From Chloracidobacterium validum (GTDB taxonomy: Bacteria > Acidobacteriota > Blastocatellia > Chloracidobacteriales > Chloracidobacteriaceae): a stretch of 64,000 nucleotides of DNA. The position numbers were made by a program, and so were the translations under genes. Under the pieces are notes generated by a model. That model saw only the letters and a program-made list of their open reading frames with translations. It was not told the origin of the DNA and ran no database searches. Each line of letters opens with the position of its first letter. The first letter of the stretch is position 1. Of the stretch, positions 46,542 to 56,390 are shown in pieces. The stretch covers positions 930,001-994,000 of the forward strand of contig NZ_CP072649.1 of assembly GCF_018304825.1 (NCBI RefSeq), read 5' to 3'.

Positions 46542-48137
46542 TCAGGGTTGTTGGGCCATGGCTTCGCGCAGCGCCCGCTTCAGGACCTTGCCAGTTGGAC
46601 CGATGGGCAGTTCTGCCCGAAATTCAATCAGGCGTGGGTATTTGTAAGCTGCCATCTGCTCCCGACACCACTCACGAAGCTCATCTTCGGTCGTCGTTGC
46701 ATCTGGTTTGCGGACAACGTACGCCTTGACTTCTTCCCCAAGTCGCTCGTCGGGGACGCCGATCACCGTCACGAGCGACACGCTTGGATGCGTCATCATG
46801 ACTTCCTCGATTTCGCGTGGATACACATTGTAGCCACCTCGAATGATCATGTCTTTCTTGCGGTCAACGATGGTGATGTAGCCCTCTTCGTCAATGAAGC
46901 CCATATCACCGGTGTGAAACCAACCGTTGCGCATGGCCTCGGCCGTTGCCTCCGGGCGCTTGTAGTAGCCCTTCATCACACAGTGACCGCGCACGACGAT
47001 TTCACCCATCGTGCCCGGCGGAACCGGCTGGTCATGTTCGTCGTGAACCTGAATCTGAATGCCCATCAGTGGTTGTCCGACCGTTCCCGGCTTTGCCGGC
47101 TTGGTAATCTGGTTGTAGGACAGCACGCCGGTTTCCGACATCCCGTAACCTTCCAGCACCCGTGTTTTGAACTTTTCCCCAAAAGCGCGCATCAGCTCGA
47201 CCGGCATGGGCGCGGCCCCGACGTTAGCCACCTCCAGGGTTTCGGCAATGGGCGACACATCAATGTCGTGCTCAGTAGCGTAGTTGAGCAGCGCCCAATA
47301 CATCGTCGGCACGGCGGCCCACGAGTTGATGCGCTCCGCGATCATGGTTTCGATGGTTTGCTTTGGGTCAAAGCGGGGCAACAGCACCGATGTCCCTCCG
47401 GCGTACATCACGACACCAAACTGCGCAATCAACGCCGTGGCGTGGAACAACGGCGCAGTCGAAAGGACCTTGAACTCGGCTTCGAGCCGCACGTCTAGCG
47501 TTGGCAGGAGCACATCGCGCACGTGAATGAAGTTCATGATGAGCTGCCAGTGCGTGAGTTCCGCTCCCTTGGGCTGCCCGGTCGTGCCCGAAGTGTAGAG
47601 CATCAGCGCCGTGTCAAACGGGTTGACCGGCGGCAGGGCGCAAGTCAGCGGCTGCTCGGCTCGGAGTTCATCGAGCGTCAACGCGCCTGGCAAAGACGGC
47701 GGCGCGGCCGGGTTGGCCGACATCACGACGAACGTCTGGCAGTGCTTGGCTTCCGGCAGCGCGGCTTGCGCCATGTGGGCCATCGGCAACTCCGGCAGCC
47801 CTTCAAAACACAGCAGCGCCTTGGCGTCGCAATCGTTGAGGTGATAGGCAATCTCGCGCGGCTTGAGCAAGACGTTGAGCGGCACAACGACAGCGCCAGC
47901 CTTCAAAATCCCAAAAAACGCCATGGGAAAGTAGGCGACATTCGGACACGACAGCGCGACGTGATCACCTGGTTGAATGCCACGCGCCCGGAGTCCGTTT
48001 GCAATCTGGTTCGCGGCCGCCGCCAGTTGGGCGTAGGTCAAGCGGGTTGGCCCGGCAATCACCGCCAGTCGCTGGGGACGATGCTCGGCATGGTGATCCA
48101 AGATCGAAGCAATCGAATAGGAAGCAGCAGAATGCAT
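46542..48137 (-). CDS. Long-chain fatty-acid-CoA ligase (AMP-dependent synthetase)
   Basis: 531 residues from the ATG at 48137, with GGAAGGT about 9 bp upstream. Activates a carboxylic acid to acyl-AMP and then acyl-CoA. The P-loop is LMLYTSGTTGQPKGAELTH; the adenine-binding segments are GAAPMP and LEGYGMSETG; then GWFHTGDMGFIDEEGYITIVDRKKDMI covers the hinge; the C-terminal catalytic lysine lies in PIGPTGKVLKRAL. Substrate chain length is not evident; FadD-like is the closest class. Confidence 0.92.
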   Translation of the reverse strand: MHSAASYSIASILDHHAEHRPQRLAVIAGPTRLTYAQLAAAANQIANGLRARGIQPGDHVALSCPNVAYFPMAFFGILKAGAVVVPLNVLLKPREIAYHLNDCDAKALLCFEGLPELPMAHMAQAALPEAKHCQTFVVMSANPAAPPSLPGALTLDELRAEQPLTCALPPVNPFDTALMLYTSGTTGQPKGAELTHWQLIMNFIHVRDVLLPTLDVRLEAEFKVLSTAPLFHATALIAQFGVVMYAGGTSVLLPRFDPKQTIETMIAERINSWAAVPTMYWALLNYATEHDIDVSPIAETLEVANVGAAPMPVELMRAFGEKFKTRVLEGYGMSETGVLSYNQITKPAKPGTVGQPLMGIQIQVHDEHDQPVPPGTMGEIVVRGHCVMKGYYKRPEATAEAMRNGWFHTGDMGFIDEEGYITIVDRKKDMIIRGGYNVYPREIEEVMMTHPSVSLVTVIGVPDERLGEEVKAYVVRKPDATTTEDELREWCREQMAAYKYPRLIEFRAELPIGPTGKVLKRALREAMAQQP

Positions 48138-48255
48138 AACGCATACCTTCCAACAGGGATTTGGGTTTGACGCGCGCGCAGCCAAAGGCGCTCGTTATCG
48201 TCGCCACACCACGCCACCACGTCAATACGGGCCAGCAAATCACCTACCGGCAACT

Positions 48256-48942
48256 TCAAAACAACGGTGTTTGGCGGGGTTCGGGTTCGACCGGCTCGAT
48301 GAGCGAGGGATTGTCGTTGGCCACGACGTTGACGGCGCGGGACACCGGATAGACCCGCATGGCGTCGGCCGGATAGGGGCACAGCAGCCGTTCCAGCGCG
48401 TCAAGGGCGCTTTCAGTCAGCCAGGCGCGTTCCGCGTCAGGCGTCAGAATGACCGGCATGCGCTCGTGCAATGGGGCAAGCAAGGCATTGGCAGTCGTGG
48501 TGACGACCGTGCAGGAACGCAGCGGGTTGCCATCGGCGGTCACCCGCTCGTCCCACAATCCGGCCAGGGCAAAGGGGCCACCGTGCTTCAGCACGGCCCG
48601 GAATGGGGTGGTTGACCCATCGGGATGGCGACACCACTCATAAAAACCGTCGCACAGCACCCAACAACGGCGGCGGCGGAAGCTTTCACGGAACGAAGGC
48701 TTGCTCCGCAGGGTTTCAGCCCGCGCATTGATGAGTGGCGGACCGGTCATGTGTTTCTGCCAGGCCGGGAGCAAGCCCCAACGCGCAGCAGAAAGTGTGG
48801 TTGGCGCGTCATCAAAGACGACGGCGACCGGCTGCGTTGGCGCAATGTTGTAACGCGGAACGGTCTCAACCAGCGCCGTGCATAGACCGAAGCGACGCAG
48901 AAGCTCATCCTGGGGCGTCGTTAGCGTATATCGTCCACACAT
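48256..48942 (-). CDS. SRAP-family DNA-protein crosslink shield protein (YedK/HMCES)
   Basis: 228 residues from the ATG at 48942, chosen because the catalytic cysteine must be residue 2 (MCGRYTL) after Met removal; the longer frame would bury it. The protein traps abasic sites in single-stranded DNA through Cys2. Other active-site elements are the Asn/Arg of LINARAETL, the Glu of CDGFYEWCRH and the His of PLHERMPVIL. Its ribosome site is poor. A two-hairpin terminator of the upstream histidine kinase gene ends 35 bp before its start. Confidence 0.94.
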   Translation of the reverse strand: MCGRYTLTTPQDELLRRFGLCTALVETVPRYNIAPTQPVAVVFDDAPTTLSAARWGLLPAWQKHMTGPPLINARAETLRSKPSFRESFRRRRCWVLCDGFYEWCRHPDGSTTPFRAVLKHGGPFALAGLWDERVTADGNPLRSCTVVTTTANALLAPLHERMPVILTPDAERAWLTESALDALERLLCPYPADAMRVYPVSRAVNVVANDNPSLIEPVEPEPRQTPLF

Positions 48943-48976
48943 GCGTGTTCTGTTTTTTCCTTCCAGAGCGCATCTG

Positions 48977-49044
48977 AAAAAAGTCTTGCCGGTGAATGCC
49001 GGCATTCGCGCTTAGGTTCGCGCGCCCAAGAACCTGAGCGCGAA
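48977..49044 (-). terminator. Double-hairpin terminator after the Reg_prop histidine kinase gene
   Basis: On the minus strand a 15-bp stem (arms 49030-49044 and 49005-49019, with one G-T pair) is followed by a GCCGG/CCGGC hairpin (48988-49003), then AAGAC and a run of six T (48977-48982). Confidence 0.75.
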
Positions 49045-49111
49045 GCGCCATCCGCCTCAAAGCCTGGGAGCGGGTGGTTTCTTGGCGCGCTAGGGCTTTT
49101 CCGATGCGCGT

Positions 49112-52100
49112 CTAGCGACCAACTTTCGCAATCGCCATCGTGACCGACGACCTCGTGGTGGCTTCCAGGACACGGGGCAGCGTGATGGTGAAGCGACTTC
49201 CCTGCCCGGCGCCGTCAGAGGCCGCCTCGATCAGACCGCCGTGCGCGTCAATGTAGCTTTTGGCAATGGTGAGTCCCAGCCCCGTGCCGCGTGCATTGAA
49301 CTCGAATCGCCCGGATGAATGCCGCGAGGTGTCACGCCCGGTGTAAAATCGCTCGAAAACGTAAGGCAGGTCAGGAGCTTCAATGCCAATGCCCGTGTCG
49401 GCAACGTCCACGGTGACGCATTCTTCATCACCCATCACCGTGACGGCGATTTCACCTCCATCCGGCGTGAACTTGATGGCATTTTGAATCACGTTGAACA
49501 GTGACAGGCTGAGCTTGTGGGCATCGGCTTCGATGCGCGTATCACCACTGACGGTCAAGGTGACTCGCTGGTGGCGCTTGGTGATAAAGACGCTCACTTC
49601 CTCCAGGATGTCACGGACAACCGCTTCAACCATCACCGGCCCGCAGTCAAGACCAATGTAGCCCTCCTGGATTTTGAGAACTTCAAAGATGTCTTCAACG
49701 ATCCTGGCAAGCCGGTCGGTGGTTTTCAGGCAGGTCATGAGCGCCGACTGCTGCCGGTCGGTGAGTGGGTCAAACGTGCCAAACGTCAACGCCTCGATGA
49801 AGCCCTTGATGACGGTCAGGGGCGTCCGCATCTCATGCGAGGTGACCGCGAGAAAGTTATTCTTCATCACATCGAGTTCCTGCAGCCGGGCGACGACCTC
49901 TTGCTCGCGCCGGTAGAGCTTTTCAGCCGTTTCAGCCGCTTCGCGGAGCTGGCGGTTGATGGCGGCATTCTCGATGGCCACGGCCGCCTGGTGCGTCAAG
50001 CCCTCCACCAACTCACAATCCTGCTCGGTGAACGGCACACGCCCAGGCGGCCGCCGGATGTCTAGCACGCCAATGGTCACGCCATCCCGATTGCGGATGG
50101 GTACGTCGAGAATACCCTCCAGATGATAGCGCTCTAGCAACTCCGGGTAGCGAATGTCTGGACAGTTCCGAACGTCATTGACAATCCGCGCCTGTCCAGT
50201 TGCGGCGACGCTCCCCGCAATGCCTTCGCCAAGGGGGAAGGTCAACTCGCTATGCTCCCAGCTTCGGGTTTGCGTGTTCCAAATGTGGCGCAGCACCAGC
50301 ACGCCGTCCTCAACTAAGCCAATCCCCCCAGGTTCCCCGCCAATGAGGGACGCGCTCTCGGAAGCAATTTTCCGGAGCACCTCACCGACATCGAGCGTTG
50401 AGTTGATGACTCGCGTGCTATCGAGCAACTGCCGCAGGGCAGCAATGCGCGCTTCCTGATTGCGGCGAATTTGACGCACCCGGAAGTCATACACGGCGTA
50501 TCCAAAGCCAAAAATTGCCACTACGTACAGGACATAGGCCCAAGGCTGACGCCAGGGAGCGGCCTGAATGGTGAAGGTCAGCGTCGCGGGTTTGGTGACT
50601 TGGCCCTGGGCGTCCCGCGCCCACACCTTGAGCGTGTAGGTTCCCGGCGCCAAGTTGGAACAGTCGCGTCGCCCACGCGCCGTCCAGGCCGTCGGCTCCT
50701 GGTCGTAAGGAATGAGTTGCGTTTGGTATTCCACTTCACCACTGCGCCGTAAAACCGGTAGGGTGTATCGAAACGCAAGGTCACGCAGGGTATGGGGCAA
50801 AGGACGGCCGGTTCCCAGCTCCCCAAGCCAATCATCGGGAGCGATCATTTCGAGCAGCAGTTGTCCAGGTGGTTCGACCGGGGCGTCGTAGCCCGTATCC
50901 AGCGCTGCCAACCCGCGCACGGTTCCCACCCAGACTCGTCCCTGCGCGTCACAACTGAAGCGCCCGAAGTTACACTCATTACTGGGGAGTCCATCTTCCG
51001 ATGTGAACATCACCAAGGCGCGGCGATCCTGCTCGGCGACGGCATCCAGCGCAAGACAAACAACACCTCGATTTGTGGTAGCCCACAGCCGGCGGCGGCT
51101 ATCTTCCAGCAGGTGATACACCACATTGTTGGGCAGTGCCGGACTGGTTTGGGTGTTGAGTTGATCAACGATCCGGGGCGGATCGCTGGGTTCAAGGCAG
51201 ACCAGTCCGCCGCCCTGCAATCCGCACCAGAGCCGCACCTGGCCGGCGGCGTCAGTTGTCGCATGCAAGGCGTTGACCATTGGGCGACCACTCAGCCCAA
51301 ACTCGAAACGTTTCCATTCCTGTCCGACACGGTAAGCAACCCCGTGGTCCAGTCCAGCCCAGAGCCGCCAAGGGCCATCGGGCGCGCCCTCGGGATTGGG
51401 CGTTTCTGCCACGCTGTACACAGCTTCATTCAACCCCAGTGACTCGCCTTCCGGCAGGTCGAGCCGTACGGACCTCAGGCCCTGCTCAAGTCCGACGTAG
51501 AGATGCTCCGGCAACGAACGCGGCTGGTAAAGGCAATGGACATGCGCATCTGGTGGAATAGCCTCGACCTGCGCGGCGCGGGGCGCAGGGCTGTCCGCCA
51601 ATCGCCAGAGGCCATTGGCGGCAGTTCCAATCCAGAGGGTGCGCTGCTTGCCGCGGGTTGTCGTCAGCAGGGTTCGGACATTCCGAGCCTGAAAGCCTTG
51701 GCGCTGGTCAAACGTCGTCCAGTCCCCCCGCTGCCATCTGGACAAGCCGGCCAGGGTGCCCGCCCAGAGGGTCTGTGCGCCATCCGGCTCAGACCAGACT
51801 TCCGCGCACCACGCCATATTCGATGGCAACCCAGATGTTGTGGAAACCGACCACCAACCACCGTGGTGCAGGTAAGTCACCCCACCGCCGCCGCCCTGGC
51901 CAATCCAAACACCACCACTCCGCGGTTGACTCACGAACAGCGACCGGACGATGTCGCTGGGCAAATCGCGTGGGGACACAAAGCGCCGCCACTGATTGGC
52001 GCGCTGCCAGTACAGTCCCTGATTCGTGCCGACCCAGACCATCGGCGAGCCATCCGGCGCTTCAGTTTCAAGTATCGCGTTGATGGTGATCTTGGCCAGA

Positions 52101-53023
52101 TCAGGCGCATCAATCAGCGTCACCTGTGGGCGCGCGCCCTGCACCCGGCTGAGGCCCTGAAGCGTGCCAACCCAGATCGTGTTGGAGGACTCGCCATCGG
52201 ACAGACAGGTAATGTGATTCGAGGGTAGCCCATCCACTGTGCTGAGATGGTCCCATCGGTTGGCTCCAAGTTGATGTCGCCACAAACCTTGCTCTTGAGT
52301 CCCGACCCACAGCCACGCCGGGCCAGACGGGCTGGCGGCAAGCATCAGACACCGGATGGCGATGCCTTCCAATGAAGCCGCAAAGGCTGGGCGCTCCCAG
52401 CGGTCTTCCCGGAAGAGCAGGAGTCCGTCGCGCGTCCCAACCCACAATCCGCCACCAGTGGTTCCCGGCGCGGCCAACAGGCAAGTCACCGTGTTGGCCC
52501 GTTCGTTTCCGAATGAAAAAACCTTCCACTGTTGGGCTGGGTAGGTGGATGGATTGTAGCGACAGATTCCATTTGGCGTTGCAAACCACACGCCTTCCGA
52601 TGTGACGGCCAGGGCAGTGACGAAGTTTGAGCCAAGTGCTCGCGGAAGCGCGACCGGGGTCCAGGTTCGCCCGTCGAAATAGGCGGCGCCGTCTTGAGTC
52701 GCCGCCCAGAGCCGCCCCTGTAGGTCGCGCGTCAGCGCCTGGATGGAGTTTTGCGGAAGCCCTTCCTGGTCTGTATAACTGCGTATCGCTGGCTGGGCGA
52801 TGCTCAATGGCGAGCGGTTCGTCAGCGGCGTCAAGTTGGATGGTGACGACACCGGCGGGGGCTGTCTGGTTTGCGCCGGCACGATGGCTCCCACCCCCCA
52901 CACACCAACCAGCAGCAGCCACAAGTCACATGATAGCAGCCGCCAAGAGGCCGGCCGCCAACGATGTGACGCCAACCAATGCGCCGGAGCATGAGTCAGT
53001 GTTTTCCGTAGAAAGGTACCCAT
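49112..53023 (-). CDS. Reg_prop (two-component propeller) sensor histidine kinase with GAF domain
   Basis: 1303 residues from the ATG at 53023. An N-terminal hydrophobic segment targets a large periplasmic part made of Reg_prop blades (repeated LWVGT-x-x-GL and WxGT motifs, to about residue 720) and a Y_Y_Y domain. One transmembrane helix (PWAYVLYVVAIFGFGYAVYD) leads to a coiled coil, a GAF domain, a HisKA domain with the phospho-accepting histidine near residue 1063 (VTSHEMRTPLTV) and an HATPase with N box NVIQNAIKFT, DTGIGIE and GTGLGLTIAKS. It has no C-terminal receiver or AraC domain, unlike the Bacteroides hybrids. The divergent receiver-DUF4388 gene 267 bp away is the likely partner. 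Confidence 0.93.
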   Translation of the reverse strand: MGTFLRKTLTHAPAHWLASHRWRPASWRLLSCDLWLLLVGVWGVGAIVPAQTRQPPPVSSPSNLTPLTNRSPLSIAQPAIRSYTDQEGLPQNSIQALTRDLQGRLWAATQDGAAYFDGRTWTPVALPRALGSNFVTALAVTSEGVWFATPNGICRYNPSTYPAQQWKVFSFGNERANTVTCLLAAPGTTGGGLWVGTRDGLLLFREDRWERPAFAASLEGIAIRCLMLAASPSGPAWLWVGTQEQGLWRHQLGANRWDHLSTVDGLPSNHITCLSDGESSNTIWVGTLQGLSRVQGARPQVTLIDAPDLAKITINAILETEAPDGSPMVWVGTNQGLYWQRANQWRRFVSPRDLPSDIVRSLFVSQPRSGGVWIGQGGGGGVTYLHHGGWWSVSTTSGLPSNMAWCAEVWSEPDGAQTLWAGTLAGLSRWQRGDWTTFDQRQGFQARNVRTLLTTTRGKQRTLWIGTAANGLWRLADSPAPRAAQVEAIPPDAHVHCLYQPRSLPEHLYVGLEQGLRSVRLDLPEGESLGLNEAVYSVAETPNPEGAPDGPWRLWAGLDHGVAYRVGQEWKRFEFGLSGRPMVNALHATTDAAGQVRLWCGLQGGGLVCLEPSDPPRIVDQLNTQTSPALPNNVVYHLLEDSRRRLWATTNRGVVCLALDAVAEQDRRALVMFTSEDGLPSNECNFGRFSCDAQGRVWVGTVRGLAALDTGYDAPVEPPGQLLLEMIAPDDWLGELGTGRPLPHTLRDLAFRYTLPVLRRSGEVEYQTQLIPYDQEPTAWTARGRRDCSNLAPGTYTLKVWARDAQGQVTKPATLTFTIQAAPWRQPWAYVLYVVAIFGFGYAVYDFRVRQIRRNQEARIAALRQLLDSTRVINSTLDVGEVLRKIASESASLIGGEPGGIGLVEDGVLVLRHIWNTQTRSWEHSELTFPLGEGIAGSVAATGQARIVNDVRNCPDIRYPELLERYHLEGILDVPIRNRDGVTIGVLDIRRPPGRVPFTEQDCELVEGLTHQAAVAIENAAINRQLREAAETAEKLYRREQEVVARLQELDVMKNNFLAVTSHEMRTPLTVIKGFIEALTFGTFDPLTDRQQSALMTCLKTTDRLARIVEDIFEVLKIQEGYIGLDCGPVMVEAVVRDILEEVSVFITKRHQRVTLTVSGDTRIEADAHKLSLSLFNVIQNAIKFTPDGGEIAVTVMGDEECVTVDVADTGIGIEAPDLPYVFERFYTGRDTSRHSSGRFEFNARGTGLGLTIAKSYIDAHGGLIEAASDGAGQGSRFTITLPRVLEATTRSSVTMAIAKVGR

Positions 53024-53290
53024 GGTTGCACCGCGCCGGGGAGCGCCAAGGCTTCGGCACACACACGATTCAGCAGACAGAAACAGGTCAACGAAACAAG
53101 CTCACTCTGCGTGTCCGGCCGCGATCCCGTCAAGCTGGAAATGCCCGGTAACCAGTCCCCTTTCTTCGATGGTCAGGAAACGCTTGTCTGTGATACTAGT
53201 ATAGTGCCCTCTTTTACCCCTGTCTTTTACCCCGTCGCTCACGCCTTCTGGGCCATGCCCTGTTTCTGACCTACCCTCGTTCGTTGTGCT
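53024..53290. promoter_or_regulatory. Divergent promoter region between histidine kinase and response regulator
   Basis: 267 bp with no gene. Contains an 11-bp direct repeat with period 13 (TCTTTTACCCC at 53210-53220 and 53223-53233), 57 bp before the regulator start, and an AT-rich stretch ATACTAGTATAGTG nearby that could hold a promoter element. The direct repeat is a candidate regulator-binding site. Confidence 0.4.
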
Positions 53291-54004
53291 ATGAAGAAAC
53301 TTCTCGTTGTTGAAGACGACCCACTGATTCGCCAATCCGTAGCCCTCGCGCTCCAGGCGCAAGGGTTTCACGTTGCCACGGCTGAAGACGGGAGCGCCGC
53401 CCTCAAGCAGCTCGGCACCGACCAAGTGGACGGTATCGTCTGCGACATTGCCATGCCCAGCATGGATGGTATCGAGTTGTGCCGGACACTACGCCTTGAC
53501 GCCCGAACAGCGCGCATTCCGTTTCTTTTCCTGAGCGCTTATCAGGGCATTGAAGACCGTCTGCAAGGCTTATCCGTCGGCGCGGACGACTTTCTCGGCA
53601 AGCCCTTCAGTCTTGAAGAACTGGTTTATCGAATCAACCGGCTGCTGACCAACCAGCAGCAACCCCTGGTGAACGACAGTCTCGATGTCAACCCTAACCA
53701 CCTTGGCCAAGTTTCTTTTGAACAGGCGCTGGATTTGATTTGCTCCCATCAGTTGAGCGGTTTGTTGAACGTCATCCTCAGTGATAACGCGGTCGGACAG
53801 GTGTGGTTTGAAGACGGGCGCTCAGTTGCCGCCAAGCTTGAGTCAGCCAGCGGCGAGACATTGTTGGAAGCGTCCGCCGCGTTGGAGCATATCCTGCGGG
53901 CACCGCGTACCTTCTTTCACTTTTCTGGACAACAAACCCTTGATAATGCCGTTCTCGTGAGCCGGATCACGCGCATTGTCGAGTCTGAATTCGTCCGGGG
54001 CTAA
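53291..54004 (+). CDS. Response regulator with receiver and C-terminal DUF4388 domain
   Basis: 237 residues. The receiver (1-122) has the complete acceptor site: D9, D10, phospho-acceptor D52 (VCDIAMPSMDG), S82 and K104 (GKPFS). The rest (about 135-235) is a DUF4388/PATAN-like module (GQVSFEQALDLICSHQLSGLLNV ... GQVWFEDGRSVAAKL). It has no DNA-binding domain, so output is probably by protein interaction, as in PatA-type regulators. It is divergent from the Reg_prop histidine kinase. Confidence 0.93.
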   Translation: MKKLLVVEDDPLIRQSVALALQAQGFHVATAEDGSAALKQLGTDQVDGIVCDIAMPSMDGIELCRTLRLDARTARIPFLFLSAYQGIEDRLQGLSVGADDFLGKPFSLEELVYRINRLLTNQQQPLVNDSLDVNPNHLGQVSFEQALDLICSHQLSGLLNVILSDNAVGQVWFEDGRSVAAKLESASGETLLEASAALEHILRAPRTFFHFSGQQTLDNAVLVSRITRIVESEFVRG

Positions 54005-54185
54005 ACCAAGCGATTAAAGACGGTGCGCCTGGGGGCGTGGCGACCGCGATGCCAGCCGCACGCCAGGCTTGGTTTGCGCCGACCCTGCGGCGCGGCCAGT
54101 TTTGGCATTCTCAAGCAATGTCTGAGTAAGCTAGGATACGGTCGTCCTCCCAGCCGACTTCTCCGACACGGATGTTTTCACCGCC

Positions 54186-55511
54186 ATGACTACTCCGCAC
54201 ACGACTTCATCACCGATTGACATTCTCGTTTTAGGCGGCGGGTTTGCCGGTTTGAATACGGCCTTCCAGTTGTCAAACTACCCGTGGACGCGCCCGGTGC
54301 GCATTACCCTGGTGGACCGCAATGACCGGTTCCTGTTCACGCCGATGGCCTACGAAATCCTGACCGGCGAAGTCGAAGTCTGGGAGATCGCGCCACTGTA
54401 CCGCGACGTTCTCGGCAATCGGGCGGTGACGTTCGTGCAGGGCAACATCGAGCGAATAGACCTTGCCAAGCGCCAGGTGCAGGTGGGTGAGCGTGTCTAT
54501 CGGTATGACTATCTGGCGCTGGCGCTGGGTGGTCGCCCTAATTTCCGCCAAGTGCCCGGCGCGGATAAATACTCACAGCCATTTTACGACCTGGGCCATG
54601 TCCAAGCGTACCAGAAGCATATTGATCGGGTGCTCGACCGCGCCAAGCAAACCAGCGATGCCAAGGCCCGCAAGGCGCTACTGAATTTTCTGGTCGTTGG
54701 CGCCGGAACCTGCGGTGTGGAAGTAAGCTGCAAGCTGGCCGATTACCTCGATGCCCAGGCCCAGGCGCGTGGGCTTGAGCGCAAGGAAATGGAAATCCAC
54801 CTCATTGACCGCAACGAGCGAATTTTGCGCGGGGTGGCGCACCGGCTCGAACCAATTGCGCTGGATGCCTTGCAGCGGCGCAATGTCAGTTTGGTGCTGG
54901 ACTGGGGCGTGACGAAGGTGACGCCCGAAGGTGTCGAAATTCGCTGCGACAAACAGGGGACGCTCAAGCAAGTGGCGGCGGCTACTGTCACCTGGACCGG
55001 CGGCATCGAAATGCATCCACTGCTGGCGGACCTGCCGATTGAGAAAGACCCCCATGGTCGAGTGCGTGTCACACAACGTCTGGAAGTGCCCGGGCAACCC
55101 GGCGTCTATGCCATGGGGGATGCCACCCATTTCCCGACCGACGATGGCAAGGGACTGCCAGCTACGGCGCAGGTCGCGGTCCGGCAATCAGAAATTGCCG
55201 CTTGGAATATCCGCGCCGACATCGAAGGATGGGCCAAGCTGCCCTACATCTACATCGGGTTGGGGGAGATGCTGACGCTCGGCATTGGGGAAGCCGGCGC
55301 GGATGCCTTTGGCATGTGCATTGGCGGGACCCTTGGCGCGGCCATGCGGCGCACGGTTTACCTGACGAAGCTTCCAACCATGGGGCTGAAAGTGCGCGTG
55401 GGTGGCACATGGACGAACGAGATTGCCAAAAGCCTGCTCGCCACTGGCGAACGCGCCCTTGACGCCGTCCGCCAAACGGCCGCCCAGGCGCAGGCAAACC
55501 GCGCCGCCTAA
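54186..55511 (+). CDS. ndh: Type II NADH:quinone oxidoreductase (NDH-2)
   Basis: 441 residues. Peripheral membrane flavoprotein that passes electrons from NADH to quinone without proton pumping. The FAD motif is VLGGGFAGLNTAF, and the NADH motif is VVGAGTCGVEVSCKLA. VYAMGDATHFP and LPATAQVAVRQSEIAAWNI form the second FAD/quinone region. The C-terminal part contains amphipathic stretches typical of the membrane anchor. No Shine-Dalgarno sequence is evident. The next gene follows after 27 bp. Confidence 0.92.
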   Translation: MTTPHTTSSPIDILVLGGGFAGLNTAFQLSNYPWTRPVRITLVDRNDRFLFTPMAYEILTGEVEVWEIAPLYRDVLGNRAVTFVQGNIERIDLAKRQVQVGERVYRYDYLALALGGRPNFRQVPGADKYSQPFYDLGHVQAYQKHIDRVLDRAKQTSDAKARKALLNFLVVGAGTCGVEVSCKLADYLDAQAQARGLERKEMEIHLIDRNERILRGVAHRLEPIALDALQRRNVSLVLDWGVTKVTPEGVEIRCDKQGTLKQVAAATVTWTGGIEMHPLLADLPIEKDPHGRVRVTQRLEVPGQPGVYAMGDATHFPTDDGKGLPATAQVAVRQSEIAAWNIRADIEGWAKLPYIYIGLGEMLTLGIGEAGADAFGMCIGGTLGAAMRRTVYLTKLPTMGLKVRVGGTWTNEIAKSLLATGERALDAVRQTAAQAQANRAA

Positions 55512-55538
55512 TTCCAGCGCCGCGCTTGACACGAAGCC

Positions 55539-56081
55539 ATGCTGAAGAAGCTCCTTGCTTGGCTTGGGCGCGAACCACTACCGAAGCCTCCCCCCGACCC
55601 AACGGCGATGTGGTCGGCGGCCCGCCCATTGCCGCTGACGTTGCGAATCCCTGACGGGCGGCTCAACGACCTGATTGCTTTGGGGGACAGCTATCAGGTG
55701 TTGAGCCTACTGGGGCGACCAAGCAATCCGCACCCCTACGACATTGAACGCTTTGAGTATCCCACCTTGGGACTGGTTGTAGAGGGCGGTGGTGGCAACA
55801 TTGAATACTTCGAGTTTATCGTCCAGCCTGAAACCTTTGACCGCAATGTGACGCCGGCCCAAGTCACCCTTTGCCTGGCTGATGGGCGGCGGTTCTTGCT
55901 CGATGGCCAAACGGATGAAGCCGTCATTGCCGAACACCTTGGCCCTCCCACCGAACGCGACGCCGACGAAGAAGAAATCATCGTGCACTACAGGCTGGAA
56001 GGCCGCTCGCTCGAATGGGAGTTTACAGCTCATGGCAAAGCCAAACGCTTCCATGTCGAGCGATTGATGGACTCGCGCTAG
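55539..56081 (+). CDS. Conserved-looking hypothetical protein
   Basis: 180 residues, no signal peptide or membrane segment. Contains a pattern LNDLIALGDSYQVLSLLGRP ... YPTLGLVVEGGGGNIEYFEF, followed later by a second GQTDEAVIAEHLGPPTERDADEEEIIVHY unit. Both have the form helix, L-G-x-P, acidic stretch, beta strand, so it may be an internal duplication of a SMI1- or BLIP-like fold. I do not recognise a family. It lies 27 bp after ndh and is probably co-transcribed. Confidence 0.75.
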   Translation: MLKKLLAWLGREPLPKPPPDPTAMWSAARPLPLTLRIPDGRLNDLIALGDSYQVLSLLGRPSNPHPYDIERFEYPTLGLVVEGGGGNIEYFEFIVQPETFDRNVTPAQVTLCLADGRRFLLDGQTDEAVIAEHLGPPTERDADEEEIIVHYRLEGRSLEWEFTAHGKAKRFHVERLMDSR

Positions 56082-56390
56082 GGAGCGAGAAAAGCAAGTT
56101 GCAGGGATGGTTCAGCGGATGGTTGAAACCACCCGCACTGCGCACTGTGGCTTGCCTTCACCACCGAACCCGCCAAGGCACGAAATGCCAGTAGCCCAAC
56201 CGGACGGCGCTTCGCGCTTGGACGATGCGCTTGGTCCGGGTCTGGCGGCGACCGCACGCGCAGGACTGGCGATGGTTTGGCGGTTGAAGGCTTCCACCAA
56301 CCACCTCCTGACAGATCAAACCTGACTTTCAGTCCCGACCTCAGCCCCACACTGGCGCAAGCCACCAAAGCCAAAACAAGGCGTGGAGCG
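56082..56390. other. Convergent intergenic gap, nothing recognised
   Basis: 309 bp between the hypothetical gene and the Reg_prop Ser/Thr kinase gene. A 112-codon minus-strand frame crosses it but lacks family features. A weak inverted repeat (TGCCTT ... AAGGCA near 56152-56182) has no T-run. Confidence 0.4.
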
